Assembly (NCBI GenBank): GCA_963971405.1
Contig: OZ020490.1
Span: forward strand, 24,019,464-24,083,463
Source of the DNA: Psococerastis gibbosa
Lineage: Eukaryota > Arthropoda > Insecta > Psocodea > Psocidae
Direction of reading: 5' to 3'
Length of the DNA stretch: 64,000 nt
Translations under genes and position numbers: made by a program
The notes under the pieces: model-generated
Seen by the model: the letters and a program-made list of their open reading frames with translations, nothing else
The model's database searches: none
What the model was told of the DNA's origin: nothing
Shown here: positions 33,601 to 44,155 of the stretch, in pieces
Layout of the letters: each line of letters starts with the position of its first letter
Position numbering within the stretch: the first letter of the stretch is position 1

Positions 33601-36600
33601 AGATATGGAACTTTTTATTTCTTTTTGAGGCATGACGTCACTGCTAAGGTGCCCATTCCATATACGTACAACGTCAATGAAAATTATGAAATTGAAGGGC
33701 ATTTCAATTTTACTCTATGCCATTGTTAAAATTGATCAATGATCAATTGATAATAGAGTAAAATCACAAACAATGAAACAAACAATCTAAAATTAAAAAA
33801 TGGCGTCATGTGATATGACAAGTACAACTATTTTAATCGATTTCTCTAAAAAGAAAGCATTTCTGTATAAAAATTATAATAAGGATTAAATAATAAGGCG
33901 ACGAAGAAAACAAATACAATTTCAAGAAACAAATTTCAAAAATTTAGCGCATACGCTTCAATTGAAAATTGTCAATTTTTGAAAAACATATGGAATGGCC
34001 CCCATCAATGAGAAATTGAAATGTCCTTCAATTTCATAATTTTCATTGACGTTGTACGTATGTGGAATGGGCGCCTAAGTACTTGTCGGCTTATTTCAGC
34101 GGTGTTAAAACTAGCATAAAAATGCAGGTCCCCAAGCCACATCGTTTTTTTAAGAAGCATAAGCGAAAGCTTGTATAAAAACCAATCGTAAGTTACAGAA
34201 AATAAATCGTTAAAAAAATAGCTACTTTTTAACGTAATTGCATTGAAGGAGCATAGACAACACTTTTTCATGTTAATTTATATTCCAAGCAGAATTAAAT
34301 TATAAAGTATTCTTCGCACATCGCATGGAAATTGATATATCATCAGCCAGTCCCACTGCTAAGGCCCCCATTCCACATACGTACAACGTCAATGAAAATT
34401 ATGAAATTGATGGTGGCAGCAGAATTTTTAGTATGTAAAAATGTCTGCTGCCACCATCAATTTCATAATTTTCATTGACGTTGTACGTATGTGGAATACC
34501 CCCCTAATCACCTTCGTTATACTCTGGGTAAAATACTGAGACACTAGATTCAATAGCTGCTAGCCTTCGATTAGCATACGAGAGGAAAATCCACAACAGG
34601 CCGCCCAAGAAACCGTTGGCTGGACGACTTGGAAGAAGACCTCCACGAACATGGACTCGGAGGCCCGTGAACGAGAGATGGAGGGAGGAGGCTTAAGGAA
34701 GAATACTAGATTCAATAGCTGCTAGCAAGGCCTTCGAATAGCATACGAGAGGGAAATTCCCAACAGGCCGCCCAAGAAACGGTTGGCTGGACAACTTGGA
34801 AGGAGACCACCAGAAAGGGAGACTTATGGAAGAGGCCAAGACAACGACATGAGCTGCAGCGGTTAAAGTATATAAGGAAAGAAAGAAGATAAGGCGGGGT
34901 AAACTACTAAGGAACGAGTTCCTGGCAATTGTCAGACAAATCTTAGTCCCATCAAGAAACCCAGTGGCATTTCGGGCTGGTCCATTTGCAGAGAGTGTGC
35001 ATCAACATGTGCATCAACATCAACAGAACTTAATACTGTCAGCCACCTACTAAGAAGGGAAATTCAGGTAATAGTCCCCAGTGTAACTTTGTGATGCATA
35101 GACACTATGTAAGTTAAGAAATAAATCAAATCATTTGCTGATTAGTATCACTTTTGTACCTGTTGTAACCATTAGTACCATACAGTTCTGTACTACATCA
35201 ACCAGCAAAGACAGCACAAGACAGCAAAGACAGACTTCTTATTATTATTTCAATGACTTTTTAAGGACGTAGATTCTAGTGGTCTATTGACAATGTCAAA
35301 GACCCCCTGGATTTCCAGACATTATTGGTAATTTTTCGTATGCATTTTTTGTCATTGGTACTGGTACACATCGTCGATGTCACCTACACTTGGTACAAAT
35401 GGCAATGAGCAATCTGAGACAAGCTTACCATTGAAATAATGGAACAAGCGTGAGCAGTTAGACCAGTCAAATTTTTCTTCTTGTTGAATGTACAATAAAT
35501 AATTGAGCAACTCGCCGGAGCAGGAGGAAAAACAATGGCAGAGCTGAAGGCGTTAGCGTTCGACCGGGTCGAGTAAAAGAAATATGGGTCTGGGGCGACC
35601 CCCTCACGCTTTTTCAATTTGATGTTGCTTTTGCCACGGTACCACCAAAGTTGTTTGCCCAATTGCCAATGCAATGAGACAGAACAGTGTTTTATTCACG
35701 TTAAAAAATATCCAACGCAGCGTTTCATCGTATGTCAGTTTATAATTAGTATTGAAAGGACTTTTTTTGGCCTACTTGAAGTGGCTCATTGTATCTTGCC
35801 TTGCTAACGACCACTTTGGCTGTTCTGACATTGTTGGTGTTGTTCCGTATGAAGTTTTGGCCATTAGCAAACTGGTTTACGTCTTCGAAGTCAACCTACA
35901 CCGACTACAAGTGACTATGGAAAGGCTGAGACATGCTTACTATTAACATTGCAACAGGCATTAGATTGACTTAACCAAGTACGGGTGCAAGTCTATCTAT
36001 GTTTAAGCAACTAGTGGTTTGATAACGTGCAACACGTGGCAAAATAGGAGTTTTGTAAAGGAGCACTTGAACAAAAGCTGGTCTGATGATCTATCAAATC
36101 ACACGATTGGTGACGGCCAATTTTAAAATTAAGAAGGGTCTGTGCTAAGAATTCGCGGGTAAAGCTTTGGAATACAGACGTTAGTAGCGAACAGTATATT
36201 GCTGATGCAAATTAACTCATCTAATAATTTTTGATCTAATCAAAATGGAAATTTCTCATTTGTTTAATATCCCTACAAAATTTTGCCCCTAACTTTTGTT
36301 TTGAGACAATTGCCCGCGAAAAAAAATGTATGCCCCCATTCTATCACCAAATGCCCATGTCTGCTCACGACAACAGGATAGAAATGGATAGAAGTGAAAC
36401 CTTGAACATGGCGGATGTCAACTTCAGGCTTATGACAAGCAACAGGTTACTTATGTAGGTGTTTAGTGCGAAATCACCCTAAAAGACCACCAATGACACA
36501 AAGAGGTTTACCACAGGTTAAAAGTCAATATTTAAATTGTTCTGCTCACTACCAACACAGCAGATAGCTGATAATTTTGAAATATGTTAAATATAAGACA

Positions 36601-39600
36601 GCAACTTTGCTAAAAAATATAAAAAAAAAAAAAAAAATACTGCCTGCAATTTCGACGTATAAATGAATGTAACTTAGTTCAAATGCCCAAAATAAAAAAA
36701 ATAAAAAACTTGTCTATGGATCTCTTTCTATTCCTTCTGCCAACCAATCATAACGTTGAGGTACTTCTATAGCAATGTTGAAGTTTTCACATCCAAAATA
36801 GATAACTAAACTCCAGGTAAGCTACCCTTCGTTGCTCAGGCTAGGGCTGCGGGATCGCTGTTCACACGCATTCCCTTTTCGTCATAAAAAGAAGTTTTCA
36901 ATTAAAAAATAGCTCGAGAAAACCCTTCGACTAAAACAAAAGTGAAAAAAGCGGCATCAGGAGAAGAGTGGAGGTACTCACGCAGTCCACGAAAGTACTC
37001 ACGTGACACCTCGGCTTCCATACCTTACAAAGCAAGCCTTGTCAGAGAATTTGTTAACGATTGGGTTCTTCTCGATCAGAAGTTCCGTGATTGCTAGTTG
37101 TTTAAAACAGTCCAGTTGAAACATGTTGCTTATCTGAAAAATTAGTACAAATTACAATTATTTCTCTATGAAAACACTGAGAATGAACAAAGTCAATGAA
37201 AAAATGTAATTAATTTAGATTAAGGGCCAACGGAGCCAATTTTCAATTTGGCGCAGTCAAATTTCTCTTGAAATAACGATCGTAGCGTGATAAATAAGGG
37301 GTCACGTTTTGGGACCATAAAAAGTCCTTCCAAAATTACTACTACTACTACCAAACTCCAGAAAGGGAGGAAAATCCATCAAGAGGGAAAACTTCTGTAC
37401 ACACAAAATTGTTTCACTGTAAAAAGCCTAGCTTCCATTTGGATGGCCTCGTTGGACTGTACCAGCCATGAATTGGTACCTTTGCATTTTGAGACTAGTC
37501 TATAAAATTATTTTGCATTGACTCACATTATTCTCACTAACATGGAGGACCCGTAACGATTTCAAGTTTTTGATTTCCGTCGACGCCAGTTCGAATTCAG
37601 AGATGTGATTGCCGGTGAGCTTAAGTGCGTGCAAATCAGGAATGTTGTCATTTATGATTTTGATGGCTGCGGCAAGAATTGACGGTCGACCCAGTGGACA
37701 ATACACTCCGTCTATAAACTCTGCAAACAAAATATTTTATTTAAAAAAATTGTGATATTTTCTCATTTGACGTTTTTTATCGTTAAGATGCTACGCAGAA
37801 AATTAGCACCCCAAAATTTGTTTTTATTTTTTAATTAATTAACAAAGCAAGTTATTAAAGATTTGGTTCATGTAAGTTGTAGAAGACTACATCATGCATA
37901 ATATAATAGGAAATCATAAATTTTTAGCACCTTAGTTCTTTCATAAAAACCTAATTTCGCGTGAACTATAATTTTTGGAAAAACTGCAAAACTGAAATGT
38001 AAAAATACCCCATCACATGATGCACGAAGTAGTCTTCTACAAATTTGTAATAACTTGCTGAGTTATAGAAATAAGAAAATGAAATGTATTTAATTTTGGG
38101 GTGCCAATTTTCGACATATACATATCCTCTTAAGACTGAGTAGTTAAATCTCTTTCGTCCCCATAGTGTAGCTGCTCAGTAACCGCGCAGCACGTTTTTA
38201 CCAAATTTTGAATTCAAATATATTCAAAATATACCTATTACCTACACAATCCCAATCGATGGTTCTGTAGCCTGATCGAGGCGATTATAACACCGGTATT
38301 TATTTAATCCCCTGGTAATAAAAATGTAAACAAGATAATTTCATAATGGAAAGTGCTATTCAAAATTTGTTTGTTTACAGTTATAATCCTAGGGCATAGA
38401 AATACATTAACTGAGCGGCGGGAGCCATAATATGCCTTACGAGGCACCCGTTAACCATAAGCCAACTATCAGAGGAAAGTATCAACGCAAAAAATATCGA
38501 AGTCTTACACATTGCAGCATAGCAGAACGGATACCTGGACCCCGTCAAAAACTCTGTACTTAGCTTGTGCAGGCTACACTTATCACTGGGTTTCCCACCA
38601 AATTGCGTACTTCTCTTGTGCAGGCTACACTAGCAGCCATATTGATAACGGTCTCCAGCCACAGGATGTCCTAGGGTATTTATCTAACCCCGGTATTATA
38701 ATCGCCTCGGGGGAAGGGCATTAAGTCGCATTTAATACATTTTTATCCCCAGTAGTCAACCTGGTACCTCGGGGCACGTGCAGGGCCTGCTAAATCCTAT
38801 ACCTAACAACTACCTGCCATTCTCAGTCTCTCATTAAGGTCCTCAAAATAAAGGGCACTGTGTATTGCACTCTTTTATTGTGTACAGCCACCTACATGGT
38901 CAAATAGGCCATGGCAAAAGGGAGACAAGGAAAAATGGACGGAAACGGACGCGGGGTCTTACCTGGGTCACGGGCGAAGCGTGTAAGATCCAAAGCCTTG
39001 TTATCAGCAATATACCTCTTAGCCATAACGGTTTTAATTTTTTCCTTCAGTGCATCGTCAATAGTGGGAAATGGAGGCCGGGCTGGTTTAATTTTAACGA
39101 TCATCTGCAAATTAATAACAAAATTTTAGTACTCATTGCCTTTTATGGGTTTGAAACTCATTGCCGTTTGAAACGACAATTTTTTTAATCAATTTTCCTG
39201 TTAAGAATCTAATGGTTGCTCCTACTATCTGGCATTTAACGGCTGAATTTGTGGCCGATCCTCGAAATGCCATGGAAAATGAACTTCCAGCATACAACAT
39301 GATGATTAACAAGTCGAAAACCAAAGTGATGGTAGTAAGTACTGATGCAAACAAGAGCACAAATATAATATGTACATTTAACTGGCACTCCCATTAACAT
39401 CAGAACTTTCACATACCTACGAAGCAAAATTACCTCCAATGGCAGGTCGAACCAAGAGATAGAGTGTGGAGTGCATCAAACAAAAGTAGCTTTCAACAAA
39501 AAATTTAAAGTTTTTTAGTCGAACAACATACGCCTTGGACTAAGGAAACGAATAGTGAAGTCCCTTTTGTTTGGGTTGTTTGGTGTAATTCCGTCCACTG

Positions 39601-42600
39601 GGATTTTTTTCTGTTTGTTCATCAGTGGACAAGTCGAACTACTTACCAGTGATCCGTCATTAAGCGAAATTTTTCTCGTACAACTAAGCAGTAGCTGCGC
39701 TTCTTGAAATTTGTCCACGTAAAAAGCAGAGTCATCTCCTAGTATGTGGTAGCACATCGGGAAAAACTTCTGCTGTCCCAAATGTTCTACTAGTTTTCCC
39801 AAAATTACGTCATGTGTGTAGCGAGCTCCAAATAAAATCTGTGAAGAAAAGACATTCTTTTATACATTACTGATAACATTGAGCTGAGAAGCAGGATACT
39901 GATAGGGTCGAAGGTAGCGGATAGCGAAAAGTCCACCAGATATGGTGGCTAGCTGCGAATATAGCAAATAAGCAGTCCCCGACCAAGCAGCAGAATAATC
40001 GGAGGGTGTGGTGACAAGTCTGATGGTGCAGTCTCGTCTAGAAAAAGCCAAAGCAGCCCGAGGATGACTATGTGACGGAGCCAATAGTTGCCGCCACTAA
40101 ATAAGCAACAACTACTAGGGAACTCTTCTGATGAGGGAAACAGGCCTCGAAGGCGGAGGAACTCAGTGAAGAGTCAACAGCATATGGATGCAGAAATCAA
40201 CGGGAAACCACTGTATTCCAATTCCCTGGTACAGTCAGAATGACTAAGTACATGCATTACTCTACATATTTCACCTCATTGGGGAGTCCGAAGAACGGTA
40301 TCTACGTGTTTAGAATGGCCATGATGATCGCCAATCTTCGATGGAAGAGGCATGGGTATACGAGGAAGTAAAAGATAACACTGATTTACCGCGTCAAACA
40401 TCTTAAGGCACAGATTGCCAAATATTTTGTAGAAATAGGATTATAAACGAATATAGTAAAAAATAACCTTTGTTTACTGAATGTTTGGAATTCTCGAACT
40501 TAAGACCCCATTAGACAACACTAACAGTAACAGAAGAACAGCAACATACAGGACAATTATAAGACTATGGACCAGGGTCGAACTCAACAAATTACAGTAA
40601 TGAATTAGGTAGGCTATAGTTAGGTAGTGAGTGCTACCCTCGCACGCCGCTGGCATGAGGGGGCACTTCAACTGTATTTTGTATTTGGTTAAAAATTGTT
40701 TTAGGAAAAATACACGGTTATTTATTTATTTTTTATTAATGTACGCATGGGACGGGGCTGCGTAAACCCCCCCCCCCCCCTCCCATTGACTGTTCATATT
40801 AATTCTTATATATAATATTTAATATAATTCTTACCAAATACTACTTACCCTTACTTGGTACCAACTATCTCCACCACGATTTAAAAATTTGTAACTAAAA
40901 TTTGATCCACCCCTAGATCGCCCACCGCCACGGGGTCCTCTGTGTGTTCCTCTGCAACAAATAATAAAGTATTAACGGAATCAATGGTATGGAGAGATGG
41001 ACTTTGACACAAGCTATGGAGAACTGAATCAAAGCATTTGAAATGTGGGCATACAGACGACAGCTGCACATATCCTGGAGATATCCTGTCCCTAATGGTG
41101 ATCCTGAGGCGAATGGATACAGAAGCCGAGTTGCTGCAATTCACATCATCCCGATCACGCAACTCACCAATGCTCGCAATTCAAAGACAGCGAGTAAAGC
41201 TACCCCGCCGTTCAAAATATTCGTATAAAAAGCATATAATGTAGAAGGCAAGCGTCCCAATAACATGATAATTTATATTTTAAGCATGGATTGTTTTATT
41301 TGCATGCCTGACATATTATATTATGTAAACATTATTTTCATATAATATATATAATATGTTCCGTCCATATAATTTGTCATAAGGTGCCCATTCCACATAC
41401 GTACAACGTCAATGAAAATTATGAAATTGAAGGTGGTAGCAGACATTAAAGACATACTAAAAATTCTGCTACCACCTTCAATTTCATAATTTTCATTGAC
41501 GTTGTACGTATGTGGAATGGGCGCCTTAGTGCCTATACCTGCCAATGCAAAATTTATAAAATGGGCTGTAAGTAAATATCCGACCGTAAGTTCTTTTAGA
41601 AATGGGTTTCTCTTAAGCTTAACCAAATTTTGTTATTTTATTAGGGGTAGTTTAACGTGACTTTTAGATCTCTCTTAAGAGTGTACAGCCCGTAGGAATT
41701 TGGCAACCCGAATTTTAATGCTTTTCATTTTTTATTTAATTAACTAAGCATGTTATTAAAGATTTGGCTCATCAAAGTTTTAGAAGACGACTTCATGCAT
41801 CATATAATAAGGTATTTTTAGTTTTCGAAATTGTAGTTTTTTTATAAAATCGATAATACGTGAAAAGTTATTGTTTATAAAATATTTGCATGTTTCTGAA
41901 AAAACTAGAATTTCGAAAATTAAAAATATCTTATAATAGGCATGAACTAGTCTTCTACAACTTTGATGAGCCAAATCTTTAATAACATGCTTAGTTAATT
42001 AAATAAAAAATAAAAAGTATTAAATTTCTGTACACTCCTAATGGCAGTATCTATAGCGGCCATTTTGAATTTCTATACAAGAGGTTCAATAAAAAGATGA
42101 AACATTTCACCTGTGTTGGTGATGGCTTTGTTGATTTCTTTGCATATCCACATCGTCATCGTATCCACCAAGTCGATCTCGCACATTAGTCCATAGTTTT
42201 GAGGAATTTTTATTTATTCGTCCCTGGTTATTTTGGGAAATCACTCTTCTTATGTAAGTTTCACTGTCATTCTTCGAGAACTCCTGGCCTACAATAAAAA
42301 ATATTTTACAGTTACATACTACTGTTGCTAATGTGTTAATCTCGCTAATAATTAGTATACGCAATTCCGAGTTCTAAGAGTCAACTTTCTAAAAATATAG
42401 GCTACTAATCGAATGCAATTTCTGCCATAGGTCAAATCATTGGTTCTGCTGGCACCTCGTAAAAATGTGCGATTTTACGATGAATTTTAAAAAAAGATTT
42501 TATCATTCTACAAAAACTTCAAGTTTCATTTATCCAAGTTAAATAGGAACCCCCAGAATTAAACCTTTGGTCATGACTCATGTTCACTAGAAGAGCACGT

Positions 42601-42687
42601 CGAATGTATATAATATTTTTAACCACATTGTAGAAAAATCAACTTACCATACGAACGCTGGTTGTTAAATCTTGCTTTTCTGGACAT
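21693..42687 (-). CDS. Nxf1: NXF1/TAP, nuclear mRNA export receptor (14 coding exons)
   Basis: Exons in transcript order: 42687-42648, 42288-42111, 40951-40855, 39838-39647, 39104-38963, 37720-37527, 37133-37024, 32320-32284, 31467-31320, 30405-30321, 28454-28286, 26893-26717, 22452-22301, 21804-21693. All have GT donors and AG acceptors. Every phase agrees, giving 1833 nt and 610 residues (human about 619). NXF1 pairs with NXT1/p15 and carries spliced mRNA through nuclear pores. Domains: basic, Gly/Arg-rich N-terminus (1-100); RRM (about 102-185); leucine-rich repeats (about 190-335, with LHALKLTGNHIS and ITELLIEKNPIV); NTF2-like domain (about 355-525, with PAIAFDIGDE, FLSQYFQIYDSG and FCIVNDILFITNAS); UBA-like TAP-C (about 555-610, with GMNMDWSRKCLEETSWDY). 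Start ATG in CAAAATGTC. The largest introns (4703 and 4264 nt) carry most of the inserted repeats. Confidence 0.97.
21872..21978 (-). CDS. Candidate alternative exon of NXF1
   Basis: Inside the last NXF1 intron lies a 107-nt open segment on the gene's strand. It has a good acceptor (ACCATTGCAG) and donor (GTATGT) and encodes SMAWLFDKLHYREDYLADST followed by IINELYCGKKPPFGG. Read from phase 0 it leaves phase 2, exactly as the normal penultimate exon (22452-22301, 152 nt) does. It could therefore replace that exon and still read into CLEETSWDY. Inclusion of both exons would shift the frame, so any use would be mutually exclusive. Replacement would remove the first helix of TAP-C. I do not recognise the encoded segment. 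Confidence 0.35.
23368..23850 (+). pseudogene. LINE ORF1 fragment with PHD-like finger and coiled coil
   Basis: Residues 3-50 hold spaced Cys/His pairs (CSRC, CPTCVAC, HFDC, WKCARC), a PHD-type zinc finger seen at the start of ORF1 in insect LINEs. Residues about 95-160 form an acidic/basic coiled coil (LMDLEKSYSFLSDKYDELHK). At about 23850 the sequence jumps to polymerase sequence in another frame. The formal ORF runs on to 23919, but its last 20 or so residues are out-of-frame polymerase. ORF1's own C-terminal part is lost. Such proteins normally coat LINE RNA. Confidence 0.75.
23851..25049 (+). pseudogene. LINE reverse transcriptase fragment
   Basis: Begins within the fingers region (QQFGFQKNKGTTEAI), meets an in-frame TGA at about 23910, then continues through NDLKKGFDTISHS (motif A), GIPQGTVLGPFCFN, NAFADDTILIC (catalytic Asp pair) and SAKYLGLIIDKKLNW to an ordinary C-terminus at 25049. 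The thumb and C-terminal part are intact. The region before the fingers and the endonuclease are absent, so it cannot be autonomous. Confidence 0.85.
25417..25888. mobile_element. Fold-back MITE, core-bearing class (NXF1 intron)
   Basis: 472 bp, flanked by TTA on both sides. The left arm GGCGGGGTTTCCACATACGT and following bases are inverted at the right, giving about 65 bp of arm. The core contains ATGACGCCATTTTAGTTTG and CTATGATCATTGATCAATTT, shared with 33648-34075, 51315-51788 and the inner elements near 44 and 52 kb. The short ORF inside is not conserved. Confidence 0.8.
26276..26660 (-). pseudogene. LINE C-terminal remnant in NXF1 intron
   Basis: Read on the minus strand, broken frames give LYNALSVIEYLRAKRQQ, an in-frame stop, IGHVPRMPD, then RGRPRRR and AEDRQRWREIVRAAKSP. 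This is the typical end of LINE ORF2 proteins (arginine-rich GRPRxRW, then RxxWRxxV). It has several stops and frameshifts, lies just beside the NXF1 exon at 26717-26893, and is degenerate. Confidence 0.7.
27567..28236. repeat. Rearranged fold-back family 2 pieces (NXF1 intron)
   Basis: GTAGAAAATTGGCACCCCAA at about 27573, AGTAGTCTTCTACAACT at about 27982 and GTAGAAAATTGACATCCCAA at about 28110 are end and internal motifs of the element at 37791-38118. Their order suggests one copy interrupted or partly duplicated. The end lies 50 bases from the NXF1 exon at 28286-28454. Confidence 0.5.
28499..29302 (+). repeat. 800-bp TIR repeat, copy 2, the most complete
   Basis: Starts GCTTTCCAATTTAAACGTAG and ends with ATAAATTGGAAAGCA. 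Contains the TGTCTGTCTG microsatellite at about 28618-28655, ATTTTGATGAAATTCGGCAT, GGGGTCACTTGCCCCTTGAT and a C-rich tract at 29198-29219. Lies in the NXF1 intron between 28454 and 30321. Apart from the microsatellite it resembles copy 1 along its whole length. Confidence 0.75.
29665..29930 (+). repeat. Family-C repeat (NXF1 intron)
   Basis: One of the fullest copies of the repeat described at 4755, including the end AACAGGTGAAAAAATGACTT. The small ORF at 29680-29892 lies entirely within it and is not a gene. Confidence 0.6.
31755..32260 (+). repeat. Family-C repeat split by a SINE
   Basis: 31755-31920 and 32172-32260 are the two halves of one family-C copy. The intervening 251 bp is a SINE whose flanks are the duplicated ACCGGCTACAGT. 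Lies in the NXF1 introns next to the 37-nt exon at 32284-32320. Confidence 0.8.
31921..32171 (+). mobile_element. tRNA-derived SINE with 12-bp target duplication
   Basis: The head has a tRNA B-box, GGTTCGAGTCC (31969-31979). The body shares CCATGCTTCGGAGGGCA and GGCGGTCCCGGCAG-type sequence with the SINE at 50690-50890. The 3' end is a TTTACTTTACTTT tail. Flanking duplication ACCGGCTACAGT at 31909-31920 and 32172-32183 is perfect. Confidence 0.8.
33648..34075. mobile_element. Fold-back MITE, core-bearing class (NXF1 intron)
   Basis: 428 bp between TAA flanks. Arms begin GGTGCCCATTCC, continue through TACGTACAACGTCAATGA and return inverted at the right. The core carries GATCAATGATCAATTGATA and, inverted relative to 25417-25888, ATGGCGTCAT. 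Lies 288 bp from the pure hairpin at 34363-34504, which has nearly the same arms. Confidence 0.8.
34363..34504. mobile_element. Fold-back MITE, pure hairpin (NXF1 intron)
   Basis: 142 bp between TAA flanks. From TTCCACATACGTACAACGTC through GGTGGCAGCAGA the two arms are perfectly complementary for over 50 bp, leaving a loop of about 25 bases with TTTTTAGTATG. If transcribed as part of the NXF1 pre-mRNA it would fold into a long, nearly perfect RNA hairpin. Confidence 0.85.
34555..34880 (+). pseudogene. Duplicated LINE C-terminal remnant (NXF1 intron)
   Basis: Two tandem copies (about 34555-34690 and 34700-34860) of a segment encoding TGRPRNRWLDDLEEDL or TGRPRKRWLDNLEGDH-like peptides, the conserved basic end of LINE ORF2. 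Both are broken after about 25 codons. The repeat of GATTCAATAGCTGCTAGC at the start of each copy shows a local duplication of about 150 bp. Confidence 0.6.
37791..38118. mobile_element. Fold-back family 2 element (NXF1 intron)
   Basis: Terminal motif GAAAATTAGCACCCCAAAAT is inverted at the right as ATTTTGGGGTGCCAATTTTC. Internal inverted motifs GTAGAAGACTACATCATG and AGTAGTCTTCTACAA. It lies just upstream (in transcript order) of the exon at 37527-37720. Confidence 0.7.
38277..38710. mobile_element. TIR element of about 434 bp (NXF1 intron)
   Basis: CGAGGCGATTATAACACCGG at the left is matched by CCGGTATTATAATCGCCTCG at the right. The interior holds two copies of CTTGTGCAGGCTACACT at about 38565 and 38618. 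AATGTAAACAAGATAATTT at 38322 also occurs near 45145, and GCCATATTGATAACGGTC recurs near 54620. Non-coding. Confidence 0.7.
41193..41667. mobile_element. hAT-like MITE interrupted by a fold-back element (NXF1 intron)
   Basis: Degenerate copy of the element at 16799-17130: shared TAAAGCTACC end, ATATTTTAAGCA, GAAATGGGTTTCT and GGGGTAG right end. It is split at 41383-41525 by the hairpin MITE. Directly followed by a fold-back family 2 element at 41681-42035, so three elements are stacked here. Confidence 0.65.
41383..41525. mobile_element. Fold-back MITE, pure hairpin (NXF1 intron)
   Basis: 143 bp. Arms GGTGCCCATTCCACATACGT continuing to GGTGGTAGCAGA are complementary end to end. The loop has CATTAAAGACATACTAAAAA. 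Flanks are TAA and TTA. Inserted within the older hAT-like MITE. Confidence 0.85.
41681..42035. mobile_element. Fold-back family 2 element (NXF1 intron)
   Basis: GTGTACAG...AATTT at the left and AAATTTCTGTACAC at the right. Long internal inverted arms include TTATTAAAGATTTGGCTCAT and its complement. Ends 76 bases from the NXF1 exon at 42111-42288. Confidence 0.7.
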
Positions 42688-42810
42688 TTTGCTACGTAAT
42701 TCAGAATAAAATCAGGTACAAATATGGTTTAAAACCTCAAAATTGTCTAAAATACCTTTAAAATATTTAATCACAAATTCGCAGTTGCTCCTTCACTCCG
42801 CCATTTGCAA
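42688..42810 (-). promoter_or_regulatory. NXF1 5' flank
   Basis: CCGCCATTTG at 42798-42807, read on the gene's strand as CAAATGGCGG, resembles a Pho/YY1 core about 110 bases before the ATG. A similar AAAATGGCG lies near the Drosha start. The transcription start is not determined. Confidence 0.3.
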
Positions 42811-44150
42811 TGCAATTTGTAAAATGAAAATGGATGAATTTTTTTGGGGCTTCATCTCATCAGGGCCTCAACTTATTTACGCGCTACTTTTAAAAATATT
42901 ATCCTCATACTTCCTCTATTTTATATATATATTTTTTTTCTGTTATGTCTACTCTACAGCCTAGACTCCTTTCATGGCGTACATAATAATGGTATATAAT
43001 AATACTACTAGGCCCTATAATGTCTTTGAATACTTAAAAATGAAGTTAAGATTTTACTCAAAAATAAAAAGAGAATACATCAACACAAATAATGAAATTG
43101 TATATACTATGTATAAAAACTATGCAACGCCTCTGCTAACTTAAGAGTTTGGAGCTGTCGCCCCAAATTAATGAGGCTGTAATGCGAGACTGCTAGACCA
43201 GTATCAGTAGGTACATAGGTAAGTGTGGGGACTGTACCATACCTACTGGATTTAAATCACTGTCATTATTGCCTTATCTCAGTACGGTGTAACATTTCTA
43301 GGTCATACGCGTATGACTAAAAGAATATATGTATGGTACCTACCTAAGCTATTGCCTCATAGCCCTCCCAAGCATCTAGGTGACTTATGCTGTTATGCAA
43401 CATATTATTTAAAAAAAAAAGTAGCCTACTATAACTACGGTAGGCCTACCATATTAGCCTACTGTGATTCTAGAACATCCATCTTTCTAAATTTCTAGTT
43501 TATTATCAGGAGCATGGTAGGTATGTTGTACGAATGCCTTCTTACTGTTCGCCCTTCCATGCTGCCCACAAATCCTAAATAAAAAATATGTAAGCTACCC
43601 TAATATTGGCTTCGCACTGAAATTTCATAGCCTACCGCATTGTCATCATATAACAATCTAATACAGGGACAGAGAGCTAGAGTACCTACCTACGGTATTT
43701 AATTTTTCATAAAGCCTCTAAGTTACAGGTAGGGGCAACTTTTATGCTTAATTTTTTTCTAATAACCTAACCTCCTAGCAAGCCAGGGTAGACAATAAAG
43801 GCTATATTATCGCTATCAGTCGCTTATTCCTACAAGGGAGTAGACTACCTTTAGTCATTACTTTACTTAAAACAACAACGGGTCTAATGAATACAAATAT
43901 ACAAGTTTTAAACATTGAAAATGTATATATTCTCATCTTAAATATCATTATACGAGCCACACATCACTTTTTAAAAACACAAACCTTATTCAGTAGAATT
44001 CAAAAATTATATGTGACGACAGTTTTTACTTAACACTGACTAGCACTGGAGGAAGCTTCCTCGAAACCATCGGACCAACTATAGATTACAAGTTAGTTAG
44101 CTACCAATTATTATGTAGAAAAGGATTTCACCAGGAGAAGGTTGGCGGGA
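42811..44150. other. Intergenic, no gene recognised
   Basis: AT-rich sequence with many GGCCTA- or TAGGCCTA-type words (for example near 43440-43460) and no coding exon or clear repeat boundary. Confidence 0.45.
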
Positions 44151-44155
44151 ATTAA

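Noticed and set aside
34363..34504. MicroRNA gene
   Set aside because: The hairpin is too long and perfect, and belongs to a MITE family with matching ends and target duplications; small-RNA data would be needed.
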